DNA of 64,000 bases from the NCBI GenBank assembly GCA_014058105.1, contig JACGCM010000428.1:496001-560000 (forward strand), read 5' to 3'. Source of the DNA: Kingdonia uniflora (Eukaryota > Streptophyta > Magnoliopsida > Ranunculales > Circaeasteraceae). Position numbers and translations under genes: made by a program. Of this stretch, positions 55,687-64,000 are shown one piece after another; within the stretch, counting starts at the first letter, position 1; every line of letters starts with the position of its first letter. Under the pieces are notes generated by a model, which was not told where the DNA came from, ran no database searches, and saw only the letters and a list, made by a program, of their open reading frames with translations.

Positions 55687-57051
55687 CTTCCTGTCACGCC
55701 CCAAAATCCAGTAATCGGTAGCTAGACCAATTACTGAGATTCGAGGATGTACAGGTCAAGGAATCCAAAGATTTGCCCCACGAACAACTGAGTTGTAGAC
55801 AAGTTCTGGCCCAGTCATTCACAATAGTATCACAACAGAGTAATAAGGAAAACAGAAACAGCGGAAGACTAAGATAACAAAATCTAAATGTAAGATTTTA
55901 CAAACCTCTACGCAGTAAGCCCAACTGCAATAACAGGATATTGAACCTTCAGCTCAGCTCCCCAAAGATCACCACAGTAACAACTAAAACCTGAAACAAC
56001 CTGCCACTGAAAGGGGGGATGCGAGAGTGAGCAAACAACGAGCTCACTAACTCCCAAGAATAACTAAACGATTATACTAACCAATGAGATGGATATAAAT
56101 ATTAATGATAATGGGATATAATGATATCTAATGATAAGCAATATATATATATATATATATATATCAATATATATAGGATGACTAATAAATCTATCTATAA
56201 ATATACCTCGTGCAAAGGAGTGCTAATCTACACTCAAGTCACAAGGACCACTAACTACACTCTGATCACTACCGTGGCTCTCAGCGCCACGCGCAACTAA
56301 TCTATCTCAGGGATACAATCACACACATGGGTAAACAACCCTCAGCCAACTTCAAACCGATCGGGTTATCCAAACCCCAACCAGGAACAATCCCGAAGCT
56401 ACCACAAGCTGAATGAGATTGCCCACAACCAAATACCAGCCTAAAGCTCACAGCAGCCAACCAGACTAATCAACCTAACAACTTAAATAGATACAGAAGA
56501 GAGAGGAATAGATGCAGAGAGGAGAGGAATATGCAGAAGGAAGATGAATCTAATTACACCGCAATTCTATTAGGAGAAGAGGAATCTAATAAGCGGAGAA
56601 GAATATGATGAACTAGGATAATCTCATAATTATCCCAATGCAATGATATGTTATGATGATGATATGATGGAATGAGATAATCTTATGATTATCCCAAGTG
56701 CAGAAGATTCTATATTAAACATAATACAGAAAGGGTTAAGGATTTCTATCAGAAGAACCTACCATAAGGAAGTATGCGGAGATGCAATGATATGCTTGAT
56801 AATGATGATGATGATGATGATATTATGATACAGAATGGTTTGTGATGAAGTGGGATAGTCCCATACCTATCCCAATACTGAATGATTTAGTGATGTCAAC
56901 CCAAAGGGCTAACCCCCACGACTAAAGTGGGCTGGCAACTGCTGAAAAAGGATTTACCTTACCGGATATTGTTGGATACAAGGGTACGATATACTGCACT
57001 AATTCGACCAGACTAAAAGATATTAACATAGGTATTTCAACCTCGCCTGAG

Positions 57052-57240
57052 GAGTCTGGACACCAGGAACTAGCATCCAACCATTTCTCTCCACGCTGGA
57101 TGAGACTGGGCACCAGGAGAACTATTCCAACCATAACTTCACTCACAGGAGAAGACTGGGCACCAGGAAATAGTATCCAACCATGTCTCTCTTAGTGGGA
57201 CGAGACTGGGCACCAGGAAAACTAATCCAACCATATCTTC
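57052..57240. repeat. Four tandem ~50-60-bp units in Solo LTR-2
   Basis: Units share GACTGGGCACCAGGAA, then (A)CTA(G)TATCCAACCAT and TCTCTC or TCTTCAC. The last three are close copies; the first has GTCTGGACACCAGG. Confidence 0.8.
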
Positions 57241-59963
57241 ACCTCTAAAACTTTAGCCCAATCTAGGGATCCTATCAACCTATCATGGTCAGCCGATGCG
57301 GAGTTGTTTATGTATCCAATCGCAGTAAGATAAGGAGAGAATATATTATCTATGGATGTGAGTATGATCCAAGAGACTAAAACACAACTGTTGTTAACAC
57401 GACCAATACACAATAGGATAACCACCTGCCTGAGAGCGCGGCAACCAAAACTAACACAGATGCCCTCTTGTGACTCAGTTGCACCATCTAAACCTAGATG
57501 AAACAATAACTTAACCGTCACGACACCTAAACAATATCAGTCTTTAAGATTCCTCAAAGCAATATGATTACCATCAAGCACAACAGTACTCTGGCTGTCA
57601 ACACAGACTAGTAATCATGGGGTGACCTACAAGAGTCCAACAAGTAGTCAACAATCCCCAATAATAGAACTACTCACAATCCTCCAAATCATGTACATAA
57701 ACCACTTGCACGGATGTACAGAAACCGGATTTAACAGGAGGTTTCAGCCGCATTCCAACATCACGGGTGACGTACAACTTAATAACCACCTGGCTCAGCC
57801 GTGGATCTCACTGAGCCATACAGTCTCACTGCCTCCTAGATGACGGAGGGGAACACAGCCCTAACAGCCTCATCCCGGGGAAAGAAGGCTTACGAGTAAG
57901 CTCTATCAGCTCTAAGAATCATGAGGACAATAAGTGTCATAACACGATAAGCAAACAATCCTAAGGCAAATTATCAGAAGTTCATATCCTCGACCAACCA
58001 TCACGGACAAGCCGTCTGCTCACCATCAATAACTAACAGTCTAGGAGATACCACACTCCCACATAGAATCCAACATTCCAAACAACCACCAATCACAATG
58101 ACAGTGCTCAAGGACCAGGCCTCGAGAACACAGAGTACACCTAGACTAGTCTTAAGACTAATCAAAACAATAGCAGGCAGGAGGACGAGCTCCGAACCGG
58201 AGACAATGTCTTACTAAAACTATGTCGCCCCAAGACTACCCTGGAAACAAGTCCAGCAACCCAGACTAACCAAAGTGCTATACTATAAGGTGAGAACTAT
58301 AGTCTCTGAACTAACTATCTCAGAGAAATGGCGGCTAAACCACATGCCGTTCATAAGTTTCTACTAATCGTCAAACCAAGTCACTAGTGCCCTGAAACAA
58401 GCGAGGCACCCTAATAACTAACCAACAATACCATACTCAAGATACTATATATATATATATATAGCGATGTTGAGGCGTTGCAACACACTGAGAAATGCCT
58501 TTGTTCTCAACCTCAATGAAGAAAGGATCTGCAATAACCACCCACAATGAAATTGGTCTAAGAGGAATCTCAGGAGTCATTGTCACATCGACGACAACAG
58601 AGAATAACCTCCTCTGACTAAACATAACCTACAGGTTCTATCTAGTAGCTAAACTCACAATATACCCAAATGGTACACTAACTTAACAATTCCTTAAATA
58701 CTCACGCACACAGTGTACTAAGCGAATAAACCGTATAGATGCCCTAAGCAATTTAGAAATATACTAACCTAATCACAGATATAATATACTAAACTATGCA
58801 TTTATATAACTCATGAATCAACATAATAATCTAGTTATTTAGGAAGCTAAAAAATTGCCTGATAAAACAACGCTCGGAACAACAATCTTGGCGAAACTGT
58901 CCAAACAGCACCCCGACGGAAATGTGCTCCGCGAATCGACTTCCGGAACTCCAAATCAATCACGGAAAGGACCATGAACACCACAACATCAGCCACTATC
59001 AAGGCCTGGAGCCCAATCACAATTCTAACAAAGGATACCTGCCCGAAACTGCATTTCAGATCAGCACCAAAACTGAATCAGCAACTGAACCTCACTCCCC
59101 ATCACACTAAACCCCAATCACCACCACTGAACAGTTGCAAGGAAAACCCAATAATCAATATCACAATAATCAACTCAAATCCACCACTCTCAGGGCTCTA
59201 AAAGAACGGAAAATCAGCTATCCAAATCAGATTATCATGGGGGGAAAACAGTTCATAAAAGGAGGAAAACAGTTTACCAAAGGGGGAAAAACAGTTAGGT
59301 TATACGAACTGATTTCAGAACTCCGGGACACAACAACGATCTCCGTAATCGTTCCACTAACCCCAAACAATAAACAACTTTTAAAATCTTCTCTAATCAA
59401 TTACCAAGCAAGCAAGAGAGTTATACTGAACTAAAAATCAGATTACAAAGTTGGAACAGCAACAGGGAATTACTCACAGAAAACGGGCAGCTGCGATCGG
59501 AAATGGATGACGATTAGACGGAGGTTGAAGATGGTTAAAATAGCCCTCTCTCTACACTTCAAAACAGTAGCAACAAAGGCAGAAACGACTAAAACAGATC
59601 AGCCACAAGGGCAGCAGCAACTGAGCCGTAACAGCTGCCTCTACTCCTAACAGCAGCAGCTCTTCCCTCTCCAATTTGAATCAAAACAAAGACCCCAAAA
59701 GAAACACAACAATCACAAACCCTAAATCAATTCAAGCCACAAGGGTTCTACCAAAACCGAAATCAACCCAAAGATACAAGAGAGAGAGAGAGAGAGAGGA
59801 ATTACTCACAGAGAGAAACGGCGAAGAATCGTGTCGAATTCGGCGAGCAAGGCGAGGAGAGAATTCGGTTTGGAGAGGAAAGGATTCGGTTAGGAGAAGA
59901 GAGAGAGTGAAAGAGAAATGTAAGGAGAGAGAATGGATAATGATATAAATATAACCGACCAGT

Positions 59964-59985
59964 CGTTCGAACGATCGTTCGAACG
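59964..59985. repeat. 22-bp perfect palindrome in Solo LTR-2
   Basis: CGTTCGAACGA followed at once by its reverse complement; within it TTCGAA occurs twice. No spacer. Confidence 0.9.
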
Positions 59986-60459
59986 GGAACTGGAAGAATC
60001 CAAAAATGTCACTCTGAAGTCTTCCTGAACCACACACAACGCCAAGACCCTCAGAAGACTGGAACAACCCGAACGACCATCACAACCCTAACAAAGGGTT
60101 CCCAAGGCCTAAATACCACCTCTACCGCTTCACGACCACCAAAACGCCTAAACCCCCGAAAAGGAATCTTTGCTCGGAAAACTCCGAAAACCTATCGGTC
60201 AATCCAACAGCTCACCGGAACCACACCAAACCACAAACACATCAAACAAACATCGCCACCAACCCATCTAGGGGTTCCCAAGGTCACCATATAATCTAAT
60301 CCGCCCTAAACCACTGAAACCACCGGAAAGATACAACACAGAACCTGCCAATAGAAATAATTCGAATGCATAACAAATAACATATAGGAATAACAATACT
60401 AATACTTAATAATAAATAATAATAAAATTAACCTAAAAAATCTGGGACATTACACTTCC

Positions 60460-60630
60460 GTTAAACTTTGTCCTCAATATTAGATAGATAAATGAAATGT
60501 AAAGTAAAAATGAAGAGGTAAGAGTAAACGTTACCAATTTGTGATATGTCGCCAATAAGATGCCATGAGCAGGAAACTGAACTAAAAATCTATATATATA
60601 TATATATCCATACACTGAAGATGATGCTTC
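60460..60630 (-). other. Ath-F 3' untranslated region, right part
   Basis: Aligns with 45005-45135 of Ath-C (CCTCAATxTTAxA..GATA..TGAAATGTAAAGTAAAAATGA). Ends in an (AT)n tract at 60591-60608. Confidence 0.65.
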
Positions 60631-61004
60631 TATTTGGCTAAATGGACGGTCTGGATGAGATGGCAGATGATGTGGCCAAGCAAGCATGATGTGGCGAGTA
60701 TAACATGGTAATTCAATGTTCAAAAGGTACCAAGTCCCATGAATTTAAATTTATAGATGTCATAACTATAAATTTAAATTCATGATATAAGGGTAGTGAG
60801 ATATCGGAGACATGATAGTTTTAATGGATTGCCCTCATAGAGTGGTAGTTACCTTCATTAAGTTGATCCGTCACTTTGTCCATAAATTGCATGTAACAGT
60901 GATTGAAGCCTCACTCTAAGCTAACTCTAAAATAGATGGGATGTATGAAATGTTTTTCACAGTTTCTACAAAAGATATACGATATGACTTGGAAGAGGAA
61001 CGCT
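60631..61004. other. Unassigned stretch with a long perfect hairpin
   Basis: No gene seen. Contains the 19-bp inverted repeat at 60738-60784. Confidence 0.4.
60738..60784. repeat. Perfect 19-bp inverted repeat with 9-bp loop
   Basis: Left arm CATGAATTTAAATTTATAG (60738-60756), loop ATGTCATAA, right arm its exact reverse complement (60766-60784). No mismatches. Confidence 0.95.
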
Positions 61005-61750
61005 TGTAGAGGCCTAACTTCGCGAAGAGGGGAAGTCGGCTCTTACACCATGGGATTTTCTCTTTTATCCCAGGGATGCAAGCATTTAATCAACGATATT
61101 GAAAATCTACTGACAGTATACTTGCGTGAAGGCCTAGAATGTGACACTCCACGACCTCTGATGAGAATTTTTAAGAGATTTAATATTACTGTCGAGTGGT
61201 CGAAGGTTCGAGTATTGGGTGTTTTACAGAATGATCAAAGGTAAACTATAAAGGCTCTGGGGTCATATTTTATAACCTCTCCTTGGTTCCCCTTCCCTCC
61301 TATTTATAGAATATAGGTAGGGCTGAGTTACCATGGGAGGTTACATTACAAGTGTACCCTCCGGGCATTAGGCGGGTATCCCAGAGTTGGTGTTGACGCC
61401 AGAAATGTTGGGTCTGGCACTGTGCTCTAGCGCTGTAGCTATTGGTGGTTTTGTCACTGTAGTTGTAAAGACCAACAACGACACTGTTCTTGTCTGGTGA
61501 GCTGGCTGTCTGATATGCCTGCCTTTGACCATGTATAAATATGGTCAAAGTGTTTCTGATGCTGATATAGGGTTCGTGCACTGACAGATCTATCTTTGTC
61601 ATTGAGGTCTGTTAGTAGTCGAGGCTTCATCTTCATGTAGTCTTGCAAGGATTATTTATGGATTGAGTGGGCTTTGAGGTATTCTAGTAGGCTTTGAGGT
61701 AGCCTTCGAGTGTTCGGCTGAAGCTAGAAGGCTACGAGTAGGCTACTATA
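61005..61750 (-). repeat. 3' LTR of TatX-4
   Basis: 746 bp. Minus strand starts TATAGTAGCCTACTCG at 61750 (TG changed to TA) and ends GGCCTCTACA at 61005. TATAAATAG (minus strand) at 61301-61308. The polypurine tract on its right shows it is a 3' LTR. Confidence 0.8.
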
Positions 61751-61764
61751 TTAGCCCCCTCTTA
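61751..61764 (-). other. Polypurine tract of TatX-4
   Basis: Minus strand GATAAGAGGGGGCTAA just before the LTR start. Confidence 0.65.
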
Positions 61765-61944
61765 TCAAGGGTCTCAAAAACAGGTGTAGAGGCATTTGCT
61801 GATAAAAGCCGCTGGTTGTTATAATTTGAACAATTGACTATTGTATATTGGAGTTTCGAGAGGGGTAATAAAGGGGGGCAATCAAGAAATGTTGGTGGTT
61901 ATGGAGTAATAAATGACCTTGATGAGGCTTATAAAAATGAGGGT

Positions 61945-61952
61945 TATAAATA
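61945..61952 (+). promoter_or_regulatory. TATA box upstream of TatX-4 small antisense ORF 1
   Basis: TATAAATA, 79 bp before the ATG at 62031 and antisense to the element. Preceded by a second A/T box (TTATAAAAATG) at about 61929. Confidence 0.5.
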
Positions 61953-62030
61953 TGGGTTATGAAGGCAGTAACGCTGTACAGTCTTCTTTATCACTTTCTT
62001 CTTCTTCCTCTGTGTTTCCTGATGAGCATC

Positions 62031-62375
62031 ATGGACGCCACACCCAACACCTACTACCAGAAGAGGATGGGATTTGCCAGAGACCGCCGTATAGGGAAAA
62101 AAATTGTTGAGTTGAAGTTAAAGTTCTTCGGTGACCATGAGCTTGACTGGGACATGTCTGACCTGGTTGAGTTAGAGCCTGGGGAACCCATCAATGGGGA
62201 ATCCTATGCTTACTTGTAGAGGCAGATGCGGTGGAGGTTTATAACTGCGGAAGAGCGTTATCTCTCTCTGTGAAGCTTGGCTAAATCTCTTGTGCAGGCA
62301 GAGGATCAGTTGGTAGAAGAACAGGGCTCGGTAGGAGGATCTAGCCCGTCTAAAAATAGGGCGGGTTCTTCATAA
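62031..62375 (+). pseudogene. Small LTR-proximal antisense ORF, TatX-4 copy 1 (KYFG family)
   Basis: ATG 62031 (MDATPNTYYQKRMGFARDRR), then IGKKIVELKLKFFGDHELDWD, DLVELEPGEPINGESYAYL and a TAG at 62217 where a sister copy has W. The same frame goes on with MRWRFITAEERYLSL, a TGA, LVQAEDQLVEEQGSVGGSS to TAA at 62373. Full plan about 114 codons with two internal stops, both plausible W (TGG) mutations. Antisense to TatX-4, 267 bp from the polypurine tract. The leader between TATA and ATG is rich in TCTT/CTTC. Best preserved of the five copies together with copy 2. Confidence 0.6.
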
Positions 62376-62989
62376 GGTGGTGGCTAGGTGGTGGTGGGGA
62401 TGGGTTTTGTTTTGTATGACTGTATTTTTCTGCTTCTGTTGTTATTGTTTCCAATGTCTGTAGATTTTCTCTTTTGTTCTTCTTTCTTTTCTTATGTGTA
62501 TCGTTTTGGAGTAACTGAAATGAAAAAGTAGTTTACTGGAATCATGTGTTATGTATCTGATAATTTAGGTAGACGAATATGACTTAGGTGGACGAATAGA
62601 ATATAGGCGCAGGATCGAACATCCAACCTCGAGCGAGTGGTAAAAAGTATAAACAGTTATCTTTGATGGGAAATTAACTTCTAGTTATAATGTGTTAATT
62701 GAGGACATAGGTCGTCATTCGATTAAAATAAATAACTGACTCTGAATACCCGAAGCTTGAGGTTTGTATCATAGGGGTTGTGAGAGGATGTAAAAAAAGG
62801 GGGTCGATGGTTCAAGACTGGTAATGTGTCAACAGCAAGGCCTCGAAAATGGGGGTTGAATGCGCATACTGATAAAGCGGTTATGTCTGGGAAGTTATAC
62901 AGTTTGGAGTGTTAAGTTTCCAAGGAGAACAATTGAAGACTGTAATAAATGTGACTTGGGATTAGGGAGGGTTTAAGTGTACCTTAAAG
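62376..62989. other. Spacer between the two TatX-4 small ORFs
   Basis: About 600 bp, no gene seen. Contains a plain AT/GT-rich 3' flank of copy 1 and the 5' flank of copy 2. Confidence 0.3.
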
Positions 62990-62997
62990 TATAAATG
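62990..62997 (+). promoter_or_regulatory. TATA box upstream of TatX-4 small antisense ORF 2
   Basis: TATAAATG, 49 bp before the ATG at 63046. Confidence 0.4.
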
Positions 62998-63045
62998 GGA
63001 TGTTTATGGGAGAACTTCGAACATCTGCATCTTTTCTGCATAACA

Positions 63046-63384
63046 ATGTCTTCATCTTCATCCCAAAGTCATGGAAACATTCCTAATACCAAGTACCAGA
63101 ACCGGGTAGTAGAAAAAGTCCTTCATATACGGGAGAAGACCCTGGAGTTAATGCAAAGGTTTTTCGGTAATCGAGGCCTGGATTTGGATATGCCAGATCA
63201 GTTTAAACTGGAACCAGGGGAACCCATTAGTGGGATGCCCTATGCATACTGGTGGAGGGTATTGTAAATGATGAGCCCGATCCCCAACGGCAGGTTCACC
63301 TTCTTTGAGTCTCTGGCCGAGGAGGTGGTGGACAAAGAAGACGTTGGGGATGGAGTCTATGAAGAGCATCCCGTCTGTAAATAA
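63046..63384 (+). pseudogene. Small LTR-proximal antisense ORF, TatX-4 copy 2 (KYFG family)
   Basis: ATG 63046 (MSSSSSQSHGNIPNTKYQNR), then VLHIREKTLELMQRFFGNRGLDLDMPD, KLEPGEPISGMPYAYWWRVL and a TAA at 63265. The frame then continues FTFFESLAEEVVDKEDVGDG to TAA at 63382. Shares NTxYQxR, FFG, LDxDMxD, LEPGEPIxGxxYAY with copy 1, so the two are tandem paralogs. An in-frame ATG at 62995 lies upstream, but it overlaps the TATA box; the 63046 start is preferred. A serine-rich start follows the ATG in this copy. Confidence 0.6.
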
Positions 63385-64000
63385 GGGATTCTCAATTTTG
63401 GGAAAATGATAAGAAGGTAGGGATGTTTGTAATTTTTTTATTGACGTTGATTGTGTTGTGCTATGTTTTCTGTAACGATGTCTGCTTAAATAAGATTGTA
63501 AATTTATAAGGTAACTGTCGAAGTAAAATACTAAATTTTGTGCAAGTAGGACAAACATAGTACTCGATGATAATTTTGGCCCAATCATCTTGTCGAATAT
63601 CAGGCATGATCATCTGTGAAAGAAATCGAATGATTAGCACATTTTAAAATCGAATATCAGGTTGTCTGTGGATGAATGTTCAAGACACGATATAGATAAT
63701 TACTCGTGTATTAGAAGAAGGTATGTCGAAGTTCTGCTGGCTTTGACTGGACGAACTGACAGCCAAACATCTAAGATGTAAGAACGGTACTGTTCCTGAG
63801 GCAGAGTGTCATGCAGGTCATCATGATATTTCCTTGATTTATGAAAAAGGGTTGATTTGATGTAAGGATCTGATTTGACAGCTTCAAGCAAGGACCAGAA
63901 GGTTTGAATTGGTTTTTTTAAATGTAATATTGTGCAAGTATGAACGTGGGACACATACGTGCGGTAAAGGAGGGTAAAATGGACAAAGCACATCATAGTC
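63385..64000. other. TatX-4 3' internal region, unassigned
   Basis: By analogy with TatY-2 this is where an aORF2 exon would lie, but no PGHQGCFR-like motif is readable. A 98-codon minus-strand frame at 63700-63996 has no similarity that I recognise. Confidence 0.25.

Larger units (their letters stand above)
55687..60459. mobile_element. Solo LTR-2 with perfect 5-bp target duplication (4.76 kb)
   Basis: TGTCACGCCCC at 55692 to GGGACATTACA at 60454 (4763 bp), with CTTCC at 55687-55691 and again at 60455-60459. The flanks join into one Ath-F 3'UTR that matches Ath-C across the insertion point, so the ends are firm. It shows no PBS, pol or polypurine tract. Homologous to Solo LTR-1 at both ends but 2 kb longer in the middle. 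Contains simple repeats at 56141-56164 (AT), 56801-56822 (ATG), 58446-58463 (AT) and 59780-59799 (GA), a tandem array at 57052-57240, and a 22-bp palindrome at 59964. Short open frames inside look like chance. Confidence 0.85.

Noticed and set aside
57222..59434. Several 60-100-codon frames inside Solo LTR-2
   Set aside because: No conservation with Solo LTR-1 in those frames and no domain; expected by chance in 4.8 kb.
63700..63996. 98-codon minus-strand frame at the window end
   Set aside because: No motif, no start context, and low-complexity neighbours; not enough support for a gene.
1..64000. Search for tRNA, rRNA, CRISPR, bacterial-type operons and host genes
   Set aside because: No cloverleaf, rRNA core, spaced repeats or intact multi-exon host gene could be recognised on either strand.

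Overview
This window reads as repeat-dense nuclear DNA of a flowering plant, the kind found in pericentromeric or large intergenic blocks. It is AT-rich and full of stops and frameshifts. Nearly everything recognisable is retrotransposon: Ty3/gypsy elements of the Tat lineage (a second, archaeal-type RNase H between the RT-linked RNase H and the integrase), Ty3/gypsy elements of the Athila lineage, two large solo LTRs with perfect 5-bp target duplications, two DUF4283 (LINE/retro-associated) pseudogenes and one possible copia LTR end. I see no intact host gene, tRNA, rRNA or CRISPR. The species cannot be named from this sequence. Labels TatX, TatY, TatG and Ath-A to Ath-F are mine.

Layout 0-34 kb. 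A DUF4283 remnant (-) lies at 1-590. The 3' end of TatY-1 (+) follows at 650-3216. Then comes a nest. TatX-5 (+) is represented by its integrase C-terminus (17322-18152), antisense genes (to 24870), polypurine tract and 3' LTR (25121-25774). TatX-1 (-) was inserted in the TatX-5 integrase; its 5' LTR is 16710-17319, gag 15474-16643 and pol 3217-4815. TatY-2 (+, RT to 3' LTR, 4812-15473) sits inside TatX-1. Solo LTR-1 (21415-24138, TSD ATCAA) sits in the 3' part of TatX-5. Next come the LTR and gag start of TatG (25775-26890), interrupted by TatX-3 (+, LTR 26891-27474 and gag start), which runs head-on into TatX-2 (-, 28078-33017). TatX-2 abuts a second DUF4283 pseudogene (33060-34140).

Layout 34-64 kb. 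Ath-A (-) is a nearly full-length but decayed Athila element (34145-41088, 5' LTR at the right, 3' LTR missing). Fragments of further Athila elements follow: Ath-B RT/RNase H (41410-42545), Ath-C LTR, 3'UTR, extra ORF and integrase piece (42547-48960), Ath-D 3'UTR, Ath-E gag (+, 53230-53740), and Ath-F LTR and 3'UTR. Solo LTR-2 (55692-60454, 4.76 kb, TSD CTTCC) interrupts Ath-F. The window ends with the 3' LTR (61005-61750) and 3' internal region of TatX-4 (-).

The most interesting feature is an antisense gene block carried by the Tat elements between integrase and 3' LTR. In TatY-2 I can read a spliced antisense coiled-coil gene (aORF1, 11996 to 8394, with matching GT/AG junctions). Upstream of it is a second antisense unit: a small ORF plus an exon ending in a GCGxPGHQGCFR motif. 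The small ORF recurs five times in the window (TatY-1, TatY-2, TatX-5, and twice in tandem in TatX-4). It is always antisense to its element. The copy nearest the LTR begins about 240-330 bp from the polypurine tract, and a TATA box lies upstream in four of the five copies (weaker in the fifth). Pol genes here are dead, so any remaining activity would more likely be transcriptional than transpositional.
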